A DNA stretch of 64,000 nt from assembly GCA_965220855.1 (NCBI GenBank), contig CBDCQY010000001.1, positions 1,302,001-1,366,000 on the forward strand, written 5' to 3'. Below, piece by piece: positions 32,267 through 40,033 of the stretch. This DNA comes from Bin95 sp965220855. Lineage in GTDB: Bacteria > Pseudomonadota > Alphaproteobacteria > Bin95. The position numbers were made by a program, and so were the translations under genes. The notes under the pieces were generated by a model. It was not told where the DNA came from, searched no databases, and worked only from the letters and a program-made list of their open reading frames with translations. Positions within the stretch are counted from its first letter, which is position 1. Each line of letters opens with the position of its first letter.

Positions 32267-33672
32267 GCTTCGCCGGCCCCGCCAATTTCCCGCAAAATGC
32301 GGCCCGCGCGCTCGCCGACGCGCCGCTGCAGCAGGAACTCGCGAAGTTCAGCCGGGGCTTCCAGGTGAAGCGCGTCGAGGCCGCCGGCCGGCTGCCGGAA
32401 TTCGAGGCGCTGCGCGACCGGGCGCGCGACATCAAGAACCACAGCCTCGCGCATCTGGACTTCTACCTGGAGCGCTTCGAGCGGAATTGCCGCGCCGCCG
32501 GCGGCCATGTGCACTGGTGCCAGACCGCCGAGGAGGCCCGCCAGGCGGTGCTCGCCATCTGCCGGCGCCTCGGCGCGCGCAGCATGGCCAAGGGCAAGTC
32601 CATGGTCTCGGAGGAGATCGGCCTGAACGAGTTTCTGGCCGAGCACGGCGTGCGCGCGGTCGAGACCGATCTCGGCGAATATATCCTCCAGCTGCGCGGC
32701 GAGTCGCCGAGCCATATCGTGGCCCCGGCGATCCATGTCGCGACCGGGCAATGGGCCGAGGCGTTCCGCGCCGCCCATGGCGACCGGCCGGCGGACCGCC
32801 CGCTCGCCGACGGGGCCGACATCATGGCGGAGGCGCGCGCCGTGCTGCGCGAGCGGTTCCTCGACGCCGATGTCGGGTTGACCGGGGCCAATTTCCTGAT
32901 CGCCGAGACCGGCTCCTCGGTCATCTTCACCAATGAGGGCAATGGCGATCTTTCCCAGACCCTGCCGCGCGCCCATATCGTCATCGCCGGCATCGAGAAG
33001 GTCATTCCGACGCTGGAGGACCTCTCGGTGTTCATGCGCGTGCTGCCGCGCTCGGCCACCGGGCAGGAGCTGACCGTCTATACCACCCTCTCGACCGGGC
33101 CGCGCCGGCCGGGCGACCGGGACGGGCCGGAGGAATATCACGTGGTGCTGCTCGACAATGGGCGCGCCGACATGCTGGGCGGGCCGTTTCAGGACATGCT
33201 GCGCTGCATCCGCTGCGCCGCCTGCATGAACGCCTGCCCCGTCTATAAGCAGATCGGCGGCCACGCCTATGGCTGGGTCTATCCGGGGCCGATGGGCGCG
33301 GTGCTGACGCCCGGCCTGCGCGGCGTGGAGGAGGCGGGGCATCTGCCCAACGCCTCCAGCTTCTGCGGCAAATGCGAGGAAGTCTGCCCGGTGCGCATTC
33401 CGCTGCCGCGCCTGATGCGCCACTGGCGCGAGCGCGAGTTCGCCCGCCGGCTCAGCCCGGCGCGCTTTCGCTACGGGCTCGGCCTCTGGGCCTTCATGGC
33501 GGCCCGCCCGGCGCTCTATCGCCGGCTCGCGGGGCTGGCGGCGCGGCTGCTGGGCCGCCGGCGGCCCTGGCGGCGGCTGCCCATGGCCGGCGCCTGGACC
33601 GCGACGCGCGACCTGCCGGCGAGCGAGGGGCGGAGCTTCATGAACCTCTGGCAGGCGGGGCGGAGGCGCTGA
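32263..33672 (+). CDS. lutB: Lactate oxidation iron-sulfur protein LutB/LldF
   Basis: Large subunit of the LutABC complex, 469 residues. The first 300 residues form the LUD domain, with M-A-K-G-K-S-M-V-S-E-E-I and G-E-Y-I-L-Q-L-R-G-E-S-P-S-H as typical motifs. The C-terminal part carries two ferredoxin-like motifs, C-I-R-C-A-A-C-M-N-A-C-P and C-G-K-C-E-E-V-C-P-V-R-I-P. The GTG start is fixed by the overlap with lutA and by the family N-terminus. A small membrane-protein gene separates it from lutC. Confidence 0.9.
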   Translation: MSFAGPANFPQNAARALADAPLQQELAKFSRGFQVKRVEAAGRLPEFEALRDRARDIKNHSLAHLDFYLERFERNCRAAGGHVHWCQTAEEARQAVLAICRRLGARSMAKGKSMVSEEIGLNEFLAEHGVRAVETDLGEYILQLRGESPSHIVAPAIHVATGQWAEAFRAAHGDRPADRPLADGADIMAEARAVLRERFLDADVGLTGANFLIAETGSSVIFTNEGNGDLSQTLPRAHIVIAGIEKVIPTLEDLSVFMRVLPRSATGQELTVYTTLSTGPRRPGDRDGPEEYHVVLLDNGRADMLGGPFQDMLRCIRCAACMNACPVYKQIGGHAYGWVYPGPMGAVLTPGLRGVEEAGHLPNASSFCGKCEEVCPVRIPLPRLMRHWREREFARRLSPARFRYGLGLWAFMAARPALYRRLAGLAARLLGRRRPWRRLPMAGAWTATRDLPASEGRSFMNLWQAGRRR

Positions 33673-33676
33673 AGCG

Positions 33677-34111
33677 ATGGCGTCGCGCGCGGCCCTGCAT
33701 CTCAGAATCGTGGCGGCGGAGGAGACGCGCGCGGTCGAGATCGGCGTCGAGCTGCGCCGGCTCAACAAGCCGGACTCGCCCGTCTTCAGCCGGGCGGAGA
33801 ACGCCGCGCCCTTCTTCGTCACCGTGGCGGCGGTGGCGGCGGGCTTCTGGCTCGGCGGCTGGCTCTGGGCGCTCGCCATCGGGGCCAGCGCGCTGATCCT
33901 GGTCGCCACCGGCGTGCACTATCTGATCATGCTCCGGCTGCGCCGGCGCGCGCTCGCCTATGCGCTCGCCGACGCCGAGCGCTGGCAGCGGCTTTGGGAC
34001 CTGGGCGCGCTGACGCTCAGGCTGCCGCGCCGCGACGAGACGCGCATCGACTCGCCCGCCGGCGACTGGACGGGCTTCGCCGCCCGCCATCTCCGGCCCG
34101 CCGGCCGATGA
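33677..34111 (+). CDS. Small two-TM protein inserted between lutB and lutC
   Basis: Unrecognised protein of 144 residues. Two adjacent hydrophobic helices (F-F-V-T-V-A-A-V-A-A-G-F-W-L-G, then W-A-L-A-I-G-A-S-A-L-I-L-V-A) lie at about 45-85. Basic, Arg-rich regions flank them. It begins 4 bases after lutB and its stop overlaps the lutC start (ATGA), so it is translated as part of the lut operon. It could anchor the soluble LutABC complex to the membrane; that is inference from position only. Confidence 0.6.
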   Translation: MASRAALHLRIVAAEETRAVEIGVELRRLNKPDSPVFSRAENAAPFFVTVAAVAAGFWLGGWLWALAIGASALILVATGVHYLIMLRLRRRALAYALADAERWQRLWDLGALTLRLPRRDETRIDSPAGDWTGFAARHLRPAGR

Positions 34112-34764
34112 GCGCCCGCGACGCCATCCTGGCGCGGGTGCGCCTCGCCACCGGCGGCGCGACGGAGCCGGCCGAGCGCCACCTGGCGACCCGCCCGCGC
34201 GGGCCGCGCCCGGCGCGCGCCGACGGCGATCTGCGGGCGCGCTTCATCGCCGAGGCCGAGGCGGCGGGATGCAGCCTGGCGAGTGTCGCGCCCGACGAGG
34301 CGCCGGCGGCGGTCGCCGCCTGGCTCGCGGCGGAGAATCTGCCGGCCCGGCTGGCGGCCGCGCCCGACCTCGCGCTCGACCGCTATCCCTGGGGGAGCCG
34401 GCCTTTGCTGGCGCTGGAGCGCCGCGCCGCGCTGCCGGGCGACCGCGTCTCGCTCACGCCCTGCTTCGCCGGCGTGGCGGAGACCGGCACGCTCGCCATG
34501 CTCTCCGCGCCGGAGCGCCCGGTCGCGCTCAACTTCCTGCCCGAGGCGCATATCGCGCTGCTGCGCGCGGCGGATCTGGTGGGCGCTTACGAGGACCTCT
34601 GGGCGGCGGTGCGCGCGGCCGGAGCCGTGCCGCGCGCGGTCAATCTCATCACCGGGCCGTCGCGGAGCGCCGATATCGGCCAGGAACTGCGCTTGGGCGC
34701 GCACGGGCCGCGCCGGCTGCATATCCTGCTGGTTGAGGACGGGCCGGCGGGAGGCGGACGGTGA
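34108..34764 (+). CDS. lutC: Lactate oxidation protein LutC/LldG
   Basis: LUD-domain protein of 218 residues, third subunit of the LutABC system. The C-terminal half carries the family signs: T-P-C-F-A-G-V-A-E-T-G-T-L, the A-L-N-F-L-P-E-A-H-I strand and I-T-G-P-S-R-S-A-D-I-G-Q near the end. It is coupled at both ends by ATGA and GTGA overlaps, tying lactate oxidation to the following Smr-domain gene in one transcript. Confidence 0.87.
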   Translation: MSARDAILARVRLATGGATEPAERHLATRPRGPRPARADGDLRARFIAEAEAAGCSLASVAPDEAPAAVAAWLAAENLPARLAAAPDLALDRYPWGSRPLLALERRAALPGDRVSLTPCFAGVAETGTLAMLSAPERPVALNFLPEAHIALLRAADLVGAYEDLWAAVRAAGAVPRAVNLITGPSRSADIGQELRLGAHGPRRLHILLVEDGPAGGGR

Positions 34765-35279
34765 AGGCCGATGGCGAGGAGCTCTGGCGCCGGCTGACGC
34801 GCGAGGTGCGGCCCCTGCCGGGCCGCCGCCCGCCGCCTGCGCCACCGGAGCCGGAACCCGCGCCGCCCGCAGAGGCCGGGCCGCCGCCGGAGCCTGCGTC
34901 GGCCCCCGCCGCGCCGCGCCCGGCGGGCGGGGCGGGCGGGCCAGGCGGCATCGACCGGCGCACCGCCCGGCGGCTCCGGCGGGGCGAACTCGCCATCGAG
35001 GCCAGCCTCGACCTGCACGGTTTTACGCGCGACCAGGCCCATCGCCGGCTCTGCCGCTTCATCGCCGAAAGCCAGGCCGCCGGGCGCCGCCTGGTGCTGG
35101 TGGTCACCGGCAAGGGCGGCGGGCCGGGCAGCTTGGCCCCGGGCGCGCTTCGGCGCGAGACGCCGCTCTGGCTCAGGAGTCCGCCCAACGCCGAGCGCGT
35201 GCTGGACCTCGCCCCGGCGCAGCCGCGCCATGGCGGCGCGGGCGCGCTCTATGTCTATCTGCGCCGGCGGCGGGCATGA
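34761..35279 (+). CDS. Smr-domain (MutS2 C-terminal-like) protein
   Basis: A 172-residue protein with a Pro/Ala/Glu-rich linker (about 18-65) and a C-terminal Smr domain. The domain shows L-D-L-H-G-F-T-R-D-Q-A (residues 83-93), V-V-T-G-K-G-G-G near 113, and the closing H-G-G-A-G-A-L-Y-V-Y-L. Smr domains nick or bind branched DNA or RNA; stand-alone forms in alphaproteobacteria are widespread but not well defined. GTG start overlaps lutC; stop overlaps rsmB (ATGA). Confidence 0.82.
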   Translation: MKADGEELWRRLTREVRPLPGRRPPPAPPEPEPAPPAEAGPPPEPASAPAAPRPAGGAGGPGGIDRRTARRLRRGELAIEASLDLHGFTRDQAHRRLCRFIAESQAAGRRLVLVVTGKGGGPGSLAPGALRRETPLWLRSPPNAERVLDLAPAQPRHGGAGALYVYLRRRRA

Positions 35280-36550
35280 CGCCGGCGGCGCGCATCGGCG
35301 CGGCGATCGAGGCGCTGGCGCTGATCGAGGAGACCGGCCGGCCCGCCGACGCGGTGCTGGGCGGCTTCTTCCGCGCCCGGCGCTATATCGGCTCGGGCGA
35401 CCGCAAGGCGGTTGCGGAGCGCGTGTTCGGCGTGCTGCGCCGGCGCGCCCGGCTGGACTGGCATCTGGCGCGGCGGGGCATGGCGCCGGCGGCGCGCGCG
35501 CGGATGCTGGCCCGGCTGCTGCTGGTGGACGGGCTGCAGGAGCCGGCGACGGTGTTCGGGCGGGGCAAATACGCCCCGGCGGCGCTGGATGAGGGCGAGC
35601 TCGACCTGTTCATGGCGCTCGCCGGCGAGGCGCTGGAGCCGCCGGAGATGCCGGCTTCGGTGCGCCTCGAATGCCCGGCCTGGGCGGAGGCCGGGCTGCG
35701 CGCCAGCCTGGGCGCCGGCTTCGAGGCGGAATTGCGGGCGCTGGCCGAGCCGGCCCCGGTCGATCTGCGCGTCAACGCGCTGAAGGCCGACCGGCGCGAG
35801 GTCCGGCGGCTGTTGTTCCGGGAGGGCGTGCGCGCCGAGCCGCTGGAGGCCGCGCCCTGGGCGCTGCGCTGCCAGGGCCGCCCGGCGCTGGGCCGCACGC
35901 GCGCCTTCCGCGAGGGGCTGTTCGAGGTGCAGGATGTCGGCTCGCAGCGCGTGGCGGCGGCGGTCGGCGCGGCGCCGGGAATGCAGGTGGTGGATTTCTG
36001 CGCCGGGGCGGGCGGCAAGGCGCTGGCGCTCGCCGCCGACATGGCCGGCAAGGGGCGCATCGTGGCCGCCGATGTGCATGACCGGCGCCTCGCGCGCCTC
36101 GGCGAGCGCATGCGCCGCGCCGGCGTCCACAATATCGAGCGCCGCCTGCTGGAGCATGAGCGCGACCGCTGGGTGCGCCGCCAGCGCGGCAAGTTCGACC
36201 GCGTGCTGGTCGATGCGCCCTGTTCGGGCACCGGGGCCTGGCGGCGCAATCCGGATGCGCGCTGGACCCGCGAGGGGCCGGCGCTGGCCGAGCTCATGGG
36301 CTTGCAGGACCGCATCCTGGAAAGCGCGGCGCGGCTGGCGAAGCCCGGCGGGCGGCTGATCTACGCCACCTGCTCGCTGCTGGCGGAGGAGAACGAGGCG
36401 CGCGTCGAGCGCCTGCTGGAGGTCGCGCCCGGCTTTGCGCGCGTCGGGGAAGATCTGCGCATTTCGCCCGCCCGCGACGGCTCGGACGGGTTTTATGTCG
36501 CCATTCTGGAACGGGAGAGGGATGGATGCGGGACCGACTCCGCGAACTGA
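35276..36550 (+). CDS. rsmB: RsmB/NOP-family 16S rRNA m5C methyltransferase
   Basis: S-adenosylmethionine-dependent RNA cytosine-C5 methyltransferase of 424 residues. The catalytic cysteines lie in V-D-A-P-C-S-G-T-G-A-W-R-R-N-P-D (motif IV) and Y-A-T-C-S-L-L-A-E-E-N-E (motif VI). The SAM site is V-V-D-F-C-A-G-A-G-G-K-A. The N-terminal helical NusB-like region is short compared with E. coli RsmB, as is usual in alphaproteobacteria. The start overlaps the Smr gene by ATGA and its end overlaps pyrE by 25 bases. Confidence 0.86.
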   Translation: MTPAARIGAAIEALALIEETGRPADAVLGGFFRARRYIGSGDRKAVAERVFGVLRRRARLDWHLARRGMAPAARARMLARLLLVDGLQEPATVFGRGKYAPAALDEGELDLFMALAGEALEPPEMPASVRLECPAWAEAGLRASLGAGFEAELRALAEPAPVDLRVNALKADRREVRRLLFREGVRAEPLEAAPWALRCQGRPALGRTRAFREGLFEVQDVGSQRVAAAVGAAPGMQVVDFCAGAGGKALALAADMAGKGRIVAADVHDRRLARLGERMRRAGVHNIERRLLEHERDRWVRRQRGKFDRVLVDAPCSGTGAWRRNPDARWTREGPALAELMGLQDRILESAARLAKPGGRLIYATCSLLAEENEARVERLLEVAPGFARVGEDLRISPARDGSDGFYVAILERERDGCGTDSAN

Positions 36551-37059
36551 TCGCCGCGCGCGCGCTTTCCGCCGGCAGCTTCAAGCTGGCCTCCGGCAGG
36601 CCGAGCGGCTTCTTCTTCAACATGAAGCAGGTGATGCTGGACCCCGAGGGGCTGCGGCTGATGACCGAGGCCTTTCTGGAGCGCATCCGCGAGGAGTCGG
36701 CGGAGCATGTGGGCGGCGTCGCCATGGGCGCGGTGCCGATCGTCGCGGCGCTCTGCCTGGCGAGCGGCGGGACCGCCCGCCCGCGCCGCGCCTTCTTCGT
36801 GCGCAAGGAGGCGAAGGACCACGGCGCGGAGCGGCGCGTCGAGGGCTATCTGCCGGAGCGGGGCGAGGCGCTGCTGTTCGAGGATGTGACCACCACCGGC
36901 GGCTCGGCCATGGTGGCCGTCGAGGCGGTGCGCGCCGCCGGCTCCGAGGTGCGCACGCTCTACACCGTGGTCGATCGCCTGGAAGGCGCGGAAGCCAACC
37001 TCGCCCGCGAAGGCATCCGCCTGGTCCCCCTCTTCACCCGCGACGATTTCACGCTGTAG
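36526..37059 (+). CDS. pyrE: Orotate phosphoribosyltransferase
   Basis: Joins orotate and PRPP to give OMP in pyrimidine synthesis. The 177-residue protein has the family start with L-A-S-G-R-P-S-G-F-F-F-N-M-K, the lysine-rich flexible-loop region R-K-E-A-K-D-H-G and the PRPP-binding motif L-L-F-E-D-V-T-T-T-G-G-S-A near residue 122. The length is a little below the usual 200 or so but both ends are complete. It begins inside rsmB (25-bp overlap). Confidence 0.92.
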   Translation: MRDRLRELIAARALSAGSFKLASGRPSGFFFNMKQVMLDPEGLRLMTEAFLERIREESAEHVGGVAMGAVPIVAALCLASGGTARPRRAFFVRKEAKDHGAERRVEGYLPERGEALLFEDVTTTGGSAMVAVEAVRAAGSEVRTLYTVVDRLEGAEANLAREGIRLVPLFTRDDFTL

Positions 37060-37350
37060 AATCGAACGCTCGGTCCGTCGCTCCCTGGGAACCGGGCGGC
37101 GCTCTCCCACCGCAAACCGGGCTGGAGCGTGACGGGCCGTTCGAGGCGATCGCGGGAGTGCATGGTCGAGCATCTCCAGGGCGAGGGCCCCATCCACCCG
37201 AGCCGAATGAGGCCCTTCCGAAGCAAGGCCGCGCGGGAGCGTAAGCGCTGTCGAAGAGGCGGGGCGCTGAGTCATGAATCTTCCACTTGCGCGTATCGGC
37301 CCTGCTCTGTTCCTTTTCTTGCTACCGCCGCGAAGGAAGGAGCAGAGACC
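37060..37350. other. Intergenic region, no gene seen
   Basis: About 290 bases between pyrE and the next gene. Open frames here are short and of shadow composition. I saw no T-run terminator, tRNA or strong promoter pair. The right part becomes less GC-rich as the 37.3-39.9 kb block begins, and GGAAGGAG at its end is the ribosome site of the next gene. Confidence 0.5.
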
Positions 37351-37932
37351 ATGCGCATCCTGACTGTTCTTCTCGGAATGATCGGGCTGCTGCCAGCCGG
37401 CGCGGCGCTCGCCACCGGCGCGGCGCTCATGGGCGCACCGATGCATCCCGAGTGCTGGCGCTATGTCGGGCACATGTCGATCTCGCCGACCGATGCGGAC
37501 CAACGGCGGGCCAACGCCCGATCCATGATCGCGGGAAGAGTCGCCTGGGACTTCCAGGTCGGCTCGGAAAGTGTTGCGACGCAACACTGGTTCGACCCAT
37601 CCGCCGCTATGGCTGCCGCGATGGGCGAGGCCAGGTTTTTTACCAACTCCTCGAGCGCGCCGTTCGAAGTCTCGACGGCAGATGTGTTGACCATGATGAT
37701 CGATGAACCCGAATTCTGCGGCGCTCGGGCGCTGGAGGAACTGGCGGCGTCGGAGAACTATCTCGCCGCCCTCATCGTCGCGGCTGCCGGCGGCGCACGC
37801 AAGGTGATGACGATGCGGTGGAAGGACGCCAGGGTCATGACGGTTGACTATCCTCTGAACATGACGGAGGCTCAGGCTTGGAAGATCGCCGCACATCGCG
37901 GCAGGGCGTTGAGCAAGCAGGGCAAGCTGTGA
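37351..37932 (+). CDS. Exported protein of unknown function
   Basis: A 193-residue protein with a clear Sec signal peptide: M-R-I-L-T-V-L-L-G-M-I-G-L-L-P-A-G-A-A-L-A, cleavage near residue 22. The mature part has two cysteines (M-H-P-E-C-W and E-F-C-G-A-R) that could form a disulphide. A GGAAGGAG ribosome site fixes the start. I do not recognise a family. It is followed at 65 bases by another signal-peptide protein that shows a general likeness (Cys-containing, S-N-Y/T-rich), so both may act in the periplasm. Confidence 0.6.
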   Translation: MRILTVLLGMIGLLPAGAALATGAALMGAPMHPECWRYVGHMSISPTDADQRRANARSMIAGRVAWDFQVGSESVATQHWFDPSAAMAAAMGEARFFTNSSSAPFEVSTADVLTMMIDEPEFCGARALEELAASENYLAALIVAAAGGARKVMTMRWKDARVMTVDYPLNMTEAQAWKIAAHRGRALSKQGKL

Positions 37933-37997
37933 GCCGCCGCCACAAACGCCCCTGTCGCTCCGCCGCCGGGGAACCGCAGTCAACTGGAGCGCCGAGT

Positions 37998-38924
37998 ATG
38001 AACTGCACCCGCCGAATAGCGACCGTCGTCATAGGGCTGATCGCGCTCAGTCCGATTGCCGCGTTGGCACATGAGAACGACCCGCATACCATGGCGCAGG
38101 CTCTGGTGAGCGACTGCCATACGCCGAGCGCCGCCGCTACTGCAAAGCTGGGCGGGCAACTGGCGATAGACGACCACCCGGAAGGGGCGGACTTCGCGCA
38201 CAATTGGTTCGCCGGCAACATCAAGTCCGGGTTTTGGCAGCCCTTCGACACAGGGATGCGGGAGGTGCTGACATCGACTGCCGACAAATCGCGGTTGTTG
38301 GCCGCCACCGGGCACGACGCCTTGCAAACGCACGCCGATCTTCCCATACCGGTTCAACGGGATTGTCATCGGTTCGAAACACTGAAGCACAAGCTGCCGG
38401 ACCGGTCTGGTTTCGGGTGCAAATATCTGCAGATCGCGCTCGCCACCGATGCCATCTGTATGAACATGGCCGATGCGCTACCTTCTTGCAAGTATTTTAT
38501 GAAGAGTGGTCCATATATTGTCGCAGCGCAGAAATTCTCTCATGAATATGATTTCGATAATGTACAATATGGTGATTGGTCGAAAGATGGATTATTCAAA
38601 GTGAACTATACTGGAGATTCTATGGACTGGTTTTCCCAGCCAAGAAAGATCATGTATTCGGATGTGTTTGATCGAAATGTAAATGTTTATTTGACAAAAG
38701 TCGACAATAATCTGTCCTCGGTGACGACCGCAATGACTTGCGGAATATATCCACAGAATGCTCAAACTATGAAATTCCTTGTTGGTCTGGACTCGGAAGA
38801 ATATTGGCGATATCTCAAGGAGGTTATCGGGAAAGGTTCGAGACATAAACCTGGTGAGGAAAAGGTGAAGGAACCCAAAGCCATGGAGCACAGTTGGCGA
38901 TCCAACTTGTGGATAGGCGGGTAG
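37998..38924 (+). CDS. Exported protein of unknown function with mid-gene drop in GC
   Basis: A 308-residue protein with a signal peptide (I-A-T-V-V-I-G-L-I-A-L-S-P-I-A-A-L-A-H). About seven cysteines occur in the mature part, for example D-C-H-T, D-C-H-R-F, G-C-K-Y, I-C-M-N and T-C-G-I, suggesting disulphides. The first 460 bases look like the host (GC-rich). From about 38460 to the stop, codons are AT-rich and rich in Lys, Tyr, Asn and Asp. I do not recognise the family. The change could mark a junction of foreign DNA or simply weak codon selection in a transferred gene. Confidence 0.6.
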   Translation: MNCTRRIATVVIGLIALSPIAALAHENDPHTMAQALVSDCHTPSAAATAKLGGQLAIDDHPEGADFAHNWFAGNIKSGFWQPFDTGMREVLTSTADKSRLLAATGHDALQTHADLPIPVQRDCHRFETLKHKLPDRSGFGCKYLQIALATDAICMNMADALPSCKYFMKSGPYIVAAQKFSHEYDFDNVQYGDWSKDGLFKVNYTGDSMDWFSQPRKIMYSDVFDRNVNVYLTKVDNNLSSVTTAMTCGIYPQNAQTMKFLVGLDSEEYWRYLKEVIGKGSRHKPGEEKVKEPKAMEHSWRSNLWIGG

Positions 38925-38929
38925 AATTC

Positions 38930-39898
38930 ATGCCGAAATTTCCTTCAGCAGTGGCGACGCCGTTGTTGCGGTATTTTGACATGTTAAATCTCCAGAATGA
39001 GCTTGCTTGCCTGCCTTTGATACGAAAACTGGAGCGCGAGATATTCGATAGTCCAGTTTGGAGGAGAGATGCACATCTTGCTCTTCTGGACTCCCGGGTT
39101 CCCCAAGCATTGGCGTTGCTGGCGAGTTCAAAGACGAAGCAACTTTGCTTGAAACGACTCCACCTGATCTTCGCGGATCCAATCGATTTCTCCGCCGGTG
39201 GGATGCAAAGGAGGGCGGCGATTAATCGGGCGAGACAGCCAATCGTCAGAGTGTTGGAGAGAGTCGCACCATATGGGTTGTTTGACATGGAAGTCAACAC
39301 TAATGGGAACGGTCATATGACAGCAACTTTATTACTGGAACGGGTATTTGAGGAGTTCGTTCCGTATCTTCGTTCCTGTATCGTAACCTCTGACAAGGAA
39401 TATATAGACGTCGTCCAACGATATGCTGCGTTTTTGGGTGTCTGGAGACTTATTGTGTATATAATAAATGTCGACAAAATCGGACAAGGCCGATGGCCCA
39501 AGCGTAAAGATCGGTCACGCGCGAGAACAGCGCTTCGTAACACCGACTCCGCCAGAATCATGATACCGGTCGCGGTGTCGGAGAGAGCGGTAACTTTAGG
39601 TGCTCTGGTAGAGATGTTCCGGGACCCTGCCGCCAAAATGGGAGACATGTCGAAGAAAGAGAGTCGTCTGGATTATGAGAACAGTCGATATTCCACATGG
39701 AGCCGTTTGGAGACTCTCCAGAGTTATGGGTTGGTTCATTTGGTGACGCTGGAAAAGAGCGGAAGCGATGGGCAGCGGGGCAAATATCGGATTCAGGCGA
39801 CGGAAGAGCTCAACCGCGCGATGAGGGAATTTTCCAACGAGATTGTCGCATTCGAAAACCGGTCCCTCGACGAGTTGTTCGGCGACGACCGGCAATAA
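38930..39898 (+). CDS. AT-rich protein of unknown function with winged-helix-like C-terminus
   Basis: A 322-residue soluble protein begins 5 bases after the preceding stop. Its base composition is far below that of the chromosome around it until about 39700. The C-terminal 100 residues (V-T-L-G-A-L-V-E-M-F, then S-R-L-E-T-L-Q-S-Y-G-L-V-H-L-V-T-L, then G-K-Y-R-I-Q-A-T) have the helix-helix-wing pattern of a winged-helix domain. The first part is helical with no recognised motif. A regulatory or defence-related role is conceivable, but nothing in the sequence proves it. A TTG start at 38894 is possible but less likely. Confidence 0.55.
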   Translation: MPKFPSAVATPLLRYFDMLNLQNELACLPLIRKLEREIFDSPVWRRDAHLALLDSRVPQALALLASSKTKQLCLKRLHLIFADPIDFSAGGMQRRAAINRARQPIVRVLERVAPYGLFDMEVNTNGNGHMTATLLLERVFEEFVPYLRSCIVTSDKEYIDVVQRYAAFLGVWRLIVYIINVDKIGQGRWPKRKDRSRARTALRNTDSARIMIPVAVSERAVTLGALVEMFRDPAAKMGDMSKKESRLDYENSRYSTWSRLETLQSYGLVHLVTLEKSGSDGQRGKYRIQATEELNRAMREFSNEIVAFENRSLDELFGDDRQ

Positions 39899-40033
39899 CG
39901 AAAGGGCAGGCGTCCAGGCGCGCTCGCCCTGTGCTTGCCGGGAGACTCGGTCCGCTCGACAGCGAGAGGGCGCAGAGCATGGAGTTCGGCTTCAGGTTCT
40001 CTTGGCCTTATCCCCTCTCCGAGCCTCGCCCGG

